A stretch of DNA of 46,649 bases from GCA-020352575 sp041635475 (lineage in GTDB: Bacteria > Actinomycetota > Acidimicrobiia > Spongiisociales > JAENVV01): NCBI GenBank assembly GCA_041635475.1, contig JBFKVA010000007.1, positions 1 through 46,649 of the forward strand, in the 5' to 3' direction. Both the position numbers and the translations under genes were made by a program. The notes beneath the pieces were generated by a model. It saw only the letters and a list, made by a program, of their open reading frames with translations. It did not search any database and was not told the DNA's origin. Numbering within the stretch: position 1 is the stretch's first letter; every line of letters starts with the position of its first letter. Below, one piece after another: positions 15,833-22,932 of this stretch.

Positions 15833-17124
15833 CCCAATGGGTGGATGTCCGAGGTCTGCTCCCACACCCGCTTGGTCTTGCCCAGCTCGTTGCGAGGGAG
15901 GGTGCCCGGGGGGCTCACCTCGACGGTCAGGCGGAGCCGGACCACCTCCCGCAGGCGCTTCTCGACCCGCTCGGCGACCTCAGCGGCTCTCGGCAGGTCG
16001 GCGGTGTGGAGGAGTTCGACGTGGGCGTGCAGTTCGGGGAGCGTGCCCCGGCGATCGACGATGAGGTAGAAGTGGCCGCCCAGCTTGGGCTCTTCGAGGA
16101 TGACCGACTCGATCGTCGTCGGGTAGACGTTGATGCCCCGGATGATGAGCATGTCGTCGGCCCGTCCCGCCAGGCGATCCATGCGCCGGAGCGTACGTCC
16201 GCACGGGCACGGCTCGGGGTTGAACCGGGTGATGTCGCGGGTTCGGTACCGGATGACCGGTTGCGCCTCCTTGGAGAGGCTCGTGAGGACGAGTTCGCCC
16301 TGTTCGCCCACCGGGACGGTCTTGCCGGTCTCCGGGTCGACGATCTCCGGGTAGAAGTGGTCCTCGAAGATGTGGAGGCTGCCCTTTCCCTCGACACACT
16401 CGGCGGCGACACCCGGTCCCATGACCTCTGACAGGCCGTAGAGGTCACAGGCGTTGTAGCCCCCGCCCCACAGGTCCTCGAGCTTGTCCCGCAACTCGTT
16501 CGACCACGGTTCCGCACCGTGGAGGCCCCACTTGAGATGGATGCGGTGCTTCACGCCGTCCTCGATGGCGCGCTCGGCGAGGATGACGGCGAACGACGGC
16601 GTGGCGCACAGGCCGGTGGCCTCCAGGTCGGCCATGAGCTGCACCTGGAACCCCGGATTGCCGCCCGACGCCGGCACACACGTGGCCCCCAGTGCCTCGA
16701 TCCCGTGGTGGAGGCCAAGGCCACCGGTGAACAGCCCGTACCCGTAGGCGTTCTGGACGACATCGTCCGTCGTGGCGCCGGCGCCCACCATCGCCCGGGC
16801 GTTGAGCTCGGCGAAGATGGCGATGTCGCCGGTCGAGTACGCCACGATCGTCGGCTTCCCCGACGTCCCGGACGACGCATGCACCCGGACGACGTTCTCC
16901 ATCGAGGTGGCCACCATTCCCGTGGGAAACGCCTCCCGGTACTCGCGCTTGACCGTGAACGGGAGCGACTCGATGTCACGGACGTCATCGATGTCGGGCA
17001 TGTCGGATGTCTTCTCGCGCCAGTAGGGAGCGGGGCTCGCCTTGACGTGGGCAATCGTGGCGGCAAGCCGAGAACCTTGGAGGGCATGGAGCGCCTCCCG
17101 GTCCATGAAGTCCTGAGCAAACAT
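15829..17124 (-). CDS. paaK: Phenylacetate-CoA ligase family protein
   Basis: A 431-residue adenylate-forming ligase. The AMP-binding motif SSGTSGKP is at residues 84-91, and the aryl-CoA ligase motif DLYGLSEVMGPG is near 235. The hinge YRTRDITRFNPEPCPCGRTL and the C-terminal domain GRADDMLIIRGINVYPTTIE, with a terminal Lys in NELGKTKRV, complete it. PaaK converts phenylacetate, ATP and CoA to phenylacetyl-CoA, but paralogues use other aryl acids and no paaABCDE genes are in the window. The start has AAGGAG 5 bases upstream and a TAGGAT -10 further up. It is the first gene of a two-gene operon with the thioesterase. Confidence 0.85.
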   Translation of the reverse strand: MFAQDFMDREALHALQGSRLAATIAHVKASPAPYWREKTSDMPDIDDVRDIESLPFTVKREYREAFPTGMVATSMENVVRVHASSGTSGKPTIVAYSTGDIAIFAELNARAMVGAGATTDDVVQNAYGYGLFTGGLGLHHGIEALGATCVPASGGNPGFQVQLMADLEATGLCATPSFAVILAERAIEDGVKHRIHLKWGLHGAEPWSNELRDKLEDLWGGGYNACDLYGLSEVMGPGVAAECVEGKGSLHIFEDHFYPEIVDPETGKTVPVGEQGELVLTSLSKEAQPVIRYRTRDITRFNPEPCPCGRTLRRMDRLAGRADDMLIIRGINVYPTTIESVILEEPKLGGHFYLIVDRRGTLPELHAHVELLHTADLPRAAEVAERVEKRLREVVRLRLTVEVSPPGTLPRNELGKTKRVWEQTSDIHPLG

Positions 17125-17183
17125 CCGATCTCCTTCGTCGGGTCCGGATCCTAGATCTGGCGGATTCAGCCCAAACCCTCGCC

Positions 17184-17189
17184 TACGAT
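17184..17189 (+). promoter_or_regulatory. -10 hexamer TACGAT, leaderless promoter
   Basis: TACGAT ends six bases before the ATG at 17196. Confidence 0.5.
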
Positions 17190-17195
17190 CCGTGG

Positions 17196-18122
17196 ATGCG
17201 GCGAGTCCTTGGAGTGATCCTCGTGGTGGTGGCCGTCCTGACCGCCGCCGTGGGCCTGTTCGGGGCGGTCCTCGGAGGCCAGCTGATTGAGGCCGCTGGT
17301 CGGTCCCTGGCCGACGGCCTCACACTCACCGCCGACGCCCTGGCCGCGGCCGATGCCAGCATCGCAGTCGCCGGCGACGCCTTGGCCGAGACCGCCGTGG
17401 CCCTCGACGAGTTGGCGACGACGTCGCTCATCGTCGGCGGCACGCTCGAGAACTCCCACGAGCTCATCGACGAGGTGGCGGTCATCACGGGTGAGGACCT
17501 GCCCGAGACGATCGAGTCGTTCCGGTCATCGATGCCCGGCCTCATCCGGGCCGCATCGGCGATCGACACGACCCTGCGGGCCCTCAACCTGTTCACGTCC
17601 GACGACTACGACCCCGACGTACCGCTCGACGAGGCGATCATCCAACTCGACGAGGACCTGGCTGCCCTGCCGGACAGCCTTCGACGCCAAGCGGTGCTGT
17701 TGGATCGAGCCAACGACGGGATGGTGGGAGTGACCCGGAAGATGTTCGAGACCGCCGGTCAAACGGTCAGGCTGCGCATGGCCCTCACGACCGCGGCCGG
17801 CGTGCTCTCCGACTTCGAGGTGACGACGAGCCAGGCGCGCACCCTCGTAGGCGACGTGGCAACACAACTGGAGGGCCAGGTGCCACTCGCCCGGCTCGCC
17901 GTCGTGCTGAGCGGAGTGATGCTGGCGGTCTCCCAGGTGGGGTCAGGCCTGCTCGGCTGGCTGCTGTGGTCGGGGGCGGTGGCCCTTCCGACCCGCGATC
18001 GCGAACATGACGATGCCGGCGAGGGTCCCGACGAGGTAGAAGCCGAGCAGCCCGGATCCGAGATGGAGGCGGAGGGGTTCGGTGAGCGCCCGGGAACCCG
18101 CAGCGACGACGACGGCGAGTGA
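17196..18122 (+). CDS. Two-TM membrane protein with a long helical extracytoplasmic region
   Basis: A 308-residue protein. TM1 is VLGVILVVVAVLTAAVGLFGAV cut at about residues 4-26. A long Ala/Leu/Asp-rich helical region with coiled-coil character follows (about 30-235), rich in ALDELAT, LPETIESF and DLAALPDSLRRQ. TM2 is near 240-262 (VVLSGVMLAVSQVGSGLLGW). The C-terminal about 45 residues are strongly acidic and disordered. This layout resembles structural or chemoreceptor-like proteins without a signalling domain. The last 180 bp overlap, tail to tail, the Lgt-like gene on the other strand. Function unknown. Confidence 0.7.
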   Translation: MRRVLGVILVVVAVLTAAVGLFGAVLGGQLIEAAGRSLADGLTLTADALAAADASIAVAGDALAETAVALDELATTSLIVGGTLENSHELIDEVAVITGEDLPETIESFRSSMPGLIRAASAIDTTLRALNLFTSDDYDPDVPLDEAIIQLDEDLAALPDSLRRQAVLLDRANDGMVGVTRKMFETAGQTVRLRMALTTAAGVLSDFEVTTSQARTLVGDVATQLEGQVPLARLAVVLSGVMLAVSQVGSGLLGWLLWSGAVALPTRDREHDDAGEGPDEVEAEQPGSEMEAEGFGERPGTRSDDDGE

Positions 18123-18653
18123 CCCGAGACGTCCCGGGAGTGAACCGGTCCGCCACGCGCGGGCGATGAGCAGTCCACCGCCGACGAGCAGGAGTGCGGC
18201 GTAGACCTCGATTGGGTGCCTGAACACGCCTCCCGTCCCCTCGACACCCCACGGCAGCGTCGTGGGGGTGCCGGCACAGGCGCCGCGAACGAGACACCCA
18301 CCGTGCCAGCCGGCGAGCCCGAACAGGGCGGGCGCGGCAATGGCGTCGGTTGCGACGGCCAGGCGGTCGCGATACCCCCAGGCCAGGGCCGCGCCAAACG
18401 CAAGGGAGGCGCCGACGGTGTCAACCCCGCCCCGGATGAGCAGGACGTCGAACAGGTGGGTGAGGGGATTGGTCCCCGCTCCGATCATCGCCCACAGCCG
18501 ACCCACCACGAGCCCGAGCATGGACGCACCGAGGGCGACGTCCCACGGCCTGGGAGCGGCCGCCGTGAGCCGGCCATCCCGGTCGAGGTACCTGATCGAA
18601 CCCCACAGGGCGGCGGCTCCGATGAGGGCGTTCCCCAGGAGCGTGAACTCCAT
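17943..18653 (-). CDS. Lgt-like membrane protein with a degenerate signature, coupled to TlpA-like thioredoxin
   Basis: A 236-residue polytopic protein aligned by eye with prolipoprotein diacylglyceryl transferase: GGVDTVGASLAFGAAL for the HGG-containing helix, a loop ending PTTLPWGVEG, then FRHPIEVYAALL for the HPxQLYE motif, and SRALTEPLRLHLG for the final arginine helix. The Lgt signature GRxGNFxNGE is replaced by GWHGGCLVRGACAG: the catalytic Arg/Asn are gone and two cysteines appear. It probably is not a true Lgt. Its ATG overlaps the stop of the thioredoxin-like gene (ATGA), so the two are translationally coupled. It may work with that protein in thiol or lipoprotein chemistry (inference). 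Confidence 0.75.
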   Translation of the reverse strand: MEFTLLGNALIGAAALWGSIRYLDRDGRLTAAAPRPWDVALGASMLGLVVGRLWAMIGAGTNPLTHLFDVLLIRGGVDTVGASLAFGAALAWGYRDRLAVATDAIAAPALFGLAGWHGGCLVRGACAGTPTTLPWGVEGTGGVFRHPIEVYAALLLVGGGLLIARAWRTGSLPGRLGSLAVVVAAGSRALTEPLRLHLGSGLLGFYLVGTLAGIVMFAIAGRKGHRPRPQQPAEQA

Positions 18654-19138
18654 CAGGAGCCGGCGAGAAGGCTGTCGATCCCCTCGACCAGGGTCCGCTC
18701 GTCGAGGATCCCGTTGTGGAGGGTGAGAATCTCCCCGTCGGTCGCCAGGAAGTAGGTGAGGGGGACGCCGAGCCCGCCCCACGCGGCCGGGACTTCCCGG
18801 TGGGGGTCGAAGTAGTGGTCGAAGTCGAGGCCGAACTCCTCGATGAAAGCCTGGGCCGACTCCTGCGTGTCCTGGATGTCGACGCCGATGAAGAGAACCC
18901 GATCGCCGTACTCGGCGTGGGCCTGGCGCAGGAGAGGAGCCTCCGAGCGGCACGGGCCACACCACGACGCCCAGACGTTCACGACCGCCGGTCGGGGATC
19001 GGCGGCGACCAAGGCGATGATCTCGTCGGGGGTCGCCCGGGGGAGGTCACCGACAGCCGAGGCGGTGCCGGAAGCATCGGGGGCGCAGGCGGCGATGATG
19101 ATGCTGAGTGCGGCGAGCGCCGCCAGGTGGAGCTTCAT
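18653..19138 (-). CDS. TlpA-like thioredoxin-fold lipoprotein
   Basis: A 161-residue lipoprotein (lipobox IIAAC, Cys18) with a thioredoxin fold. Active site is NVWASWCGPCRSEAPLLR, followed by VLFIGVDIQDTQESAQAFI, the TlpA/ResA-type insertion FDHYFDPHREVPAAWGG, and the cis-Pro loop GVPLTYFLATDG. It should act outside the cytoplasmic membrane as a disulfide reductase or oxidase. A GTG at 19144 is an alternative start; TAGGGT lies ten bases before the ATG used here. It is coupled downstream to the Lgt-like membrane protein, which replaces the CcdA/DsbD partner often found with TlpA. Confidence 0.85.
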   Translation of the reverse strand: MKLHLAALAALSIIIAACAPDASGTASAVGDLPRATPDEIIALVAADPRPAVVNVWASWCGPCRSEAPLLRQAHAEYGDRVLFIGVDIQDTQESAQAFIEEFGLDFDHYFDPHREVPAAWGGLGVPLTYFLATDGEILTLHNGILDERTLVEGIDSLLAGS

Positions 19139-19233
19139 GGCCACGACAACCCTAGGGAGGCCCCGGTTGTTCCTTGGCGGGCGCGTTCGGGCACGGCGCG
19201 TAGGCTCGAAGGACGATCGATCCAGGAGGTCTC

Positions 19234-19803
19234 ATGGCCGACTCCCGCTACCCCGTGCCCGAACTCGACGAGCTGCCTGACGACATCAAGGCACAGGTCA
19301 TCGAGGTCTCAGAGAAGGCCGGGTTCGTGCCCAACGTGTTCCTCGGCATGGCCCACCGTCCCGACGAGTTCCGAGCCTTCTTCTCCTACTACGACGCCGT
19401 CATGGAGCGAGCCGGCAACCTGACCAAGGCCGAGAAGGAGATGATCGTCGTCGCCACCTCGGCCACCAATGAGTGCCTCTACTGCGTCGTCAGCCACGGC
19501 GCCTTCCTGCGGATCTACAGCAAGCAACCGCTCCTCGGTGACCAGGTCGCCGTCAACTACCGCAAGGCTCCGATCACCCCTCGCCAGAGGGCGATGCTCG
19601 ACTTCGCGACGAAGGTGGCCCAACGATCGCAGGACGTCACCGACGCCGACTTCCAGGTCCTCCAAGGTCACGGCTTCGACGACGAAGACATCTGGGACAT
19701 CGGTGCCATCACCGCGCTCTTCGCCCTCTCCAATCGGATGGCCAACGTCACCGGCATGCAGCCGAACGCCGAGTTCTACACCATGGGCAGAGGGCCCCGT
19801 TAG
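19234..19803 (+). CDS. Peroxidase-related (AhpD/carboxymuconolactone decarboxylase-like) protein
   Basis: A 189-residue all-helical AhpD-like protein. The redox motif is ATNECLYCVVSHGAFLR (Cys-x-x-Cys then His), preceded by LTKAEKEMIVVATSA. The N-terminal GFVPNVFLGMAHRPDEFRAF is typical of the uncharacterized peroxidase-related subfamily, in which the protein reduces peroxides or recycles a peroxidase. The C-terminal DIWDIGAITALFALSNRMAN completes the fold. Good Shine-Dalgarno AGGAGG a few bases before the ATG; TAGGCT at about 19201 as -10. Confidence 0.88.
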   Translation: MADSRYPVPELDELPDDIKAQVIEVSEKAGFVPNVFLGMAHRPDEFRAFFSYYDAVMERAGNLTKAEKEMIVVATSATNECLYCVVSHGAFLRIYSKQPLLGDQVAVNYRKAPITPRQRAMLDFATKVAQRSQDVTDADFQVLQGHGFDDEDIWDIGAITALFALSNRMANVTGMQPNAEFYTMGRGPR

Positions 19804-19841
19804 GCCCGCAGGATGTCGCCGCCCGCGCTCGCGTCCGGCCC

Positions 19842-19847
19842 TAGGAT
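19842..19847 (+). promoter_or_regulatory. -10 hexamer TAGGAT, leaderless promoter
   Basis: TAGGAT ends six bases before the ATG at 19854. Confidence 0.5.
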
Positions 19848-19853
19848 CGGGCA

Positions 19854-20414
19854 ATGACATGGGCGAAGAGCGCGTCCGCGGGAGCGATCGTGCTCGTCAT
19901 GGTGATGGCTGCGTGCGGAGGCACCCCCGGGGTGGGGGGCGTCGACCCGGCACCACCGGCGGACATCCCGGTGGAGACCACCGAGCCTGCCACCACGGTC
20001 CCGTCCCCAGGGCCTGTCCTGGTGGGGACGGGATGGAATGTCACGTACTTCAACCTCGGGTCGGCGGGACTCACGAACCCGTGGCCGGGGACCCAGATCA
20101 CCATTCGATTCGGCGATGACGGAAACGTCTCCGGCTCCGGCGGCTGCAACGAGTACCAGGGGACCTTTGAGACGTCCGGTCCCTACGACGAGTTCGAGGA
20201 CGGAGTCCGGGACCCGAACGACGGGCAGGCGATTTCATTTGGCCCGATGACTGCCACCAAGCGAGGCTGCGCCGAGCCGAGCGGGATCATGGAGCAGGAA
20301 CTCGACTACCTGGCCGCCCTGGCGAACGTGGGTCGCTGGGTCCTGGCCCGCGACACCCTCTCCCTCCGGACGAGCGAAGGGTTCGCCCTGATCGAAGCTG
20401 AGCCTCTGGGATAG
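19854..20414 (+). CDS. META-domain (HslJ-like) lipoprotein
   Basis: A 186-residue lipoprotein (MVMAAC, Cys21), then a Pro/Thr linker to about residue 50. The META/HslJ fold follows: GTGWNVTYFN opening strand, ITIRFGDDGNVSGSGGCNEYQG as the signature with the conserved G-C-N, ISFGPMTATKRGCAEPSGI with the second Cys, then LDYLAALANVGRWVLARD and the closing LSLRTSEGFALIEAEP. In other bacteria META proteins are linked to envelope stress or novobiocin tolerance; the role here is open. A small insertion follows the signature motif. Confidence 0.88.
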   Translation: MTWAKSASAGAIVLVMVMAACGGTPGVGGVDPAPPADIPVETTEPATTVPSPGPVLVGTGWNVTYFNLGSAGLTNPWPGTQITIRFGDDGNVSGSGGCNEYQGTFETSGPYDEFEDGVRDPNDGQAISFGPMTATKRGCAEPSGIMEQELDYLAALANVGRWVLARDTLSLRTSEGFALIEAEPLG

Positions 20415-20429
20415 CGCCAGACGCAGCAA

Positions 20430-20449
20430 CGGCCCCCTTGCGGGAGCCG
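20430..20449 (+). terminator. Possible hairpin terminator after the META lipoprotein
   Basis: CGGC-C-CCC / TTGC / GGG-A-GCCG forms a compact stem with one mismatch 15 bp after the stop. No U-tract follows. The rest of the gap to 20700 holds only weak promoter-like sequence (TAGTCT near 20658) and no RNA gene that I recognise. Confidence 0.4.
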
Positions 20450-20700
20450 GAGCAGTTCAGCGGGTCGGGCTGAGCACGCAAGGGTATCAGCCCGCCGGGG
20501 CAGTGGAGGTCGGCATCTGGTGCATCGCGGGGTCGGGCCGAGCGGCGAGGTCGTGCCGTTGAACGATGGGCCGGAGCAGGTCAGGGCCAATATCGGAACA
20601 TACGCGATTCTTGCCTCTCCGCGACAGGGGCGGCGGAAGATCTGCCGATCACCGGGGTCTAGTCTTGCCCGGGCCAGCCAAGAACCGACCCGGAGCGCCG

Positions 20701-22233
20701 ATGGATCTCCCCCCCGCACTGTCCGTAGCCGTGAATCCCTCCCAGGCTCAGCTGCGCGAGTGGGTGCTCGAGTACATGCCACGGATCACCGAAACGGAGT
20801 TCGGAAACCTCAACTACCAGGCGAATGTCACGGCGCGGCTCAAGAACTCCACGTTCTTTGTCTCCGACGAGGAGATCCACCAGAACCGCGTCTCCCGGGC
20901 CGAGGCCGCCGAGTGGGCCGCCCGGCAGGACGCCTACATCGCCCACCGCGACATGGTTCTCATCGAGGGCTACATCGGGCCGGATCCCGAGTTCCAGACC
21001 GGGGTCCGGCTCTACATGGACCGCGAGAACTCGAACATCCCCGCCATGCAGCAGCAGCTCTTCTTCCCGAAGGACGACAGCTGGAAGCCGGAGTTCACGG
21101 TCATCTACACGCCCGGCCTCATGGCCCCCGGCAAGCCCGATGACCGGCTCATCACCGTCGACTTGGACACGTACGTGACGCGGGTGTTCGGATCCGACTA
21201 CTTCGGCGAGTCCAAGATGGGCGGGCTGCGGATGTGGAACAAGCTGGTCTACGACCTGGGGGGACTTGCCCTCCACTCGGGCCTCAAGACGTTCCCCTCC
21301 TACCGGACCCCGGACGGCGTTGAGAAGTCGGCGCTCATCATCGGGCTGTCGGGTACCGGCAAGACGACGACGACGTTTCGTCAGCAACTCGGCTCCCTCC
21401 CCGTCCAGGACGACTTCGTCGCCCTCATGCCGGGCGGAGTCGTGTACACGTCGGAGAACGGCTGTTTCGCCAAGACGTTCGGCCTGGATCCGGAGGACGA
21501 GCCAACCATCTACGGCGGAACGACCCGGCCGGACGCCTGGCTCGAGAACGTGAGCGTCGATGCCGACGGCAAGGTCGACTTCCACGACACCGGGTACACG
21601 GCCAACGGGCGCTCGACCTTCCCGCTCGCCAACATTCGCCACCGTGATCCCAAGGGCGTTCCGCCGGCCGACTTCCTGCTCATTCTCAACCGGAACGAAT
21701 CGATCATCCCGGCCGTCGCCCGCCTCAGCCGGGAGCAGATCGCGCTCTACTTCATGCTCGGCGAAACGAAGGGAACGTCCGCCGGGGGAGCGGCCGAAGC
21801 CGGCAAGAGCTTGCGGGTTCCCGGGACGAACCCGTTCTTCTTCGATGATGACGCGATGCAGGGCAACCGGCTTCTCGAACTCCTCGACACGATGCCGAAC
21901 CTCCAGGCGTTCCTGATGAGCACGGGCCGGGTGGGTGGTCCAGAGACCGACGGCCGATCCAAGAAGGTACGGATCGCCCACAGTTCGGCCATCGTGCAGG
22001 GCATCGTGGAGGATTCCATCTCGTGGGAGAAGGACCCCGACTTCGGCTACGAGGTGGCCTCGGCGGTTCCCGGCATCGACGACGTCGAGCTCCTCCAACC
22101 GCGTCTCCTGTACGAACGAACCGACCAGGGCGAGCGGTATGCGGAGCTGGTGGCCAACCTCAAGGCCGAACGACGAGCGTACCTCGCAGGGTTTCCCGCC
22201 CTCTCCCCGCAGGTGATCGCCGCCCTCGGGTAG
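20701..22233 (+). CDS. pckA: Divergent ATP-type phosphoenolpyruvate carboxykinase
   Basis: A 510-residue PEPCK-fold kinase. The P-loop is GLSGTGKTTTT (about 217-227). The metal/substrate residues are recoverable by eye: ESKMGGLR (Lys), LALHSG (His) and VQDDFVAL (Asp). Next come NGCFAKT (GGCYAKT in classical enzymes), LENVSVDADGKVDF and TGRVGGPETDG (NTGWTGG-like). The enzyme interconverts oxaloacetate and PEP using ATP/ADP. The N-terminal half lacks the classical TGRSPKDKF motif, and the late segment (TKGTSAGGAAEAGKSLRVPG) also differs, so this is a separate subfamily. The start at 20701 is set by homology and GGAG; upstream codons are non-conserved. Confidence 0.8.
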   Translation: MDLPPALSVAVNPSQAQLREWVLEYMPRITETEFGNLNYQANVTARLKNSTFFVSDEEIHQNRVSRAEAAEWAARQDAYIAHRDMVLIEGYIGPDPEFQTGVRLYMDRENSNIPAMQQQLFFPKDDSWKPEFTVIYTPGLMAPGKPDDRLITVDLDTYVTRVFGSDYFGESKMGGLRMWNKLVYDLGGLALHSGLKTFPSYRTPDGVEKSALIIGLSGTGKTTTTFRQQLGSLPVQDDFVALMPGGVVYTSENGCFAKTFGLDPEDEPTIYGGTTRPDAWLENVSVDADGKVDFHDTGYTANGRSTFPLANIRHRDPKGVPPADFLLILNRNESIIPAVARLSREQIALYFMLGETKGTSAGGAAEAGKSLRVPGTNPFFFDDDAMQGNRLLELLDTMPNLQAFLMSTGRVGGPETDGRSKKVRIAHSSAIVQGIVEDSISWEKDPDFGYEVASAVPGIDDVELLQPRLLYERTDQGERYAELVANLKAERRAYLAGFPALSPQVIAALG

Positions 22234-22241
22234 CCCCCCAG

Positions 22242-22292
22242 CGTCTTGGGGTCGTTTGGGCGGCCATATCACCGTCAGACGTCCCCAAAACG
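22242..22292. repeat. 51-bp palindromic element, copy A
   Basis: Left arm CGTCTTGGGGTCGTTTG (22242-22258), 17-base loop, right arm CAGACGTCCCCAAAACG (22276-22292). It starts 8 bp after the pckA stop. Arms and loop have the same lengths as copy B at 32602-32652, and both loops contain ATATCAC (on opposite strands). It could also act as a terminator for pckA. Confidence 0.75.
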
Positions 22293-22313
22293 ATCCTTGG
22301 GGGTAGCCAACCA

Positions 22314-22327
22314 ACCAAACGTTTGGT
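22314..22327. promoter_or_regulatory. Operator palindrome ACCAAACGTTTGGT in front of tetR-icmF
   Basis: A perfect 14-bp palindrome, extended to 20 bp (22311-22330) with one mismatch. It touches the TAGGGT -10 hexamer (22327-22332), which lies six bases before the ATG at 22339. The position suits autorepression by the TetR protein encoded next. Confidence 0.7.
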
Positions 22328-22338
22328 AGGGTGATGGC

Positions 22339-22932
22339 ATGACCGTCGCCAGTCCTCCCACCGAGCGCTACGTGCAGATCCTCGACGCCGCTGCCGAGCT
22401 CTTCTTCCGCAAGGGGTACGGCGCCACCTCGACCCAGGACGTGGCCGACGCCGTCGGCATGCTCAAGGGGAGCCTCTACCACCACATCGACTCCAAGGAG
22501 GACCTCCTCGTCGGCATCATCGACGAGGTGCACGCCGCCGCCATGGAACGGTTGGCGACAGCCCAGGATCGGGACGGCAGCCACCTCGACCGCATTCGCT
22601 GGTTCATTCGGGACCACACCGACTACAACTGCCGGAACCTGGCCCAGATCGGCGTGTACTTCCGCGAGTTCGAAGCCCTCACCGGCGAGCGCCGGGAGCG
22701 GGTGGGCCGCGACCGCCGCACGTACGACCGCTTCCTCCGCACCCTCATAGAGGCCGGACAATGCGACGGCACGGTGCGCCCTCACCTCGACGCCCGGGTG
22801 GCGGCCAACTCGGTGCTGGCCGTCGGCAACTGGGTCTACCAGTGGTTCGACCCGCAGACCCAAGACCCGGACACCGTCGCCGACCACGTCGCCGACCTGG
22901 CCATCCACATGGTGGAGTGTGACCCCGAATGA
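22339..22932 (+). CDS. TetR/AcrR-family transcriptional regulator
   Basis: A 197-residue TetR-type repressor. The N-terminal HTH is ILDAAAELFFRKGYGATST then VADAVGMLKGSLYHHIDSK, very close to the KstR2/fatty-acid TetR pattern. The ligand domain includes FIRDHTDYNCRNLAQIGVYF and a C-terminal dimer helix. Ligands of this subgroup are often acyl-CoAs (known for the subgroup, inferred here). The start is leaderless and its operator overlaps the promoter. Its stop overlaps the icmF start (ATGA), so regulator and mutase form one operon, and an acyl-CoA of the mutase pathway is the natural candidate inducer. Confidence 0.9.
   Translation: MTVASPPTERYVQILDAAAELFFRKGYGATSTQDVADAVGMLKGSLYHHIDSKEDLLVGIIDEVHAAAMERLATAQDRDGSHLDRIRWFIRDHTDYNCRNLAQIGVYFREFEALTGERRERVGRDRRTYDRFLRTLIEAGQCDGTVRPHLDARVAANSVLAVGNWVYQWFDPQTQDPDTVADHVADLAIHMVECDPE

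Noticed and set aside
22242..22292. Simple rho-independent terminator of pckA
   Set aside because: No U-tract, and an element of identical geometry lies inside hisD, where termination would cut the operon. A terminator role remains possible as a by-product.
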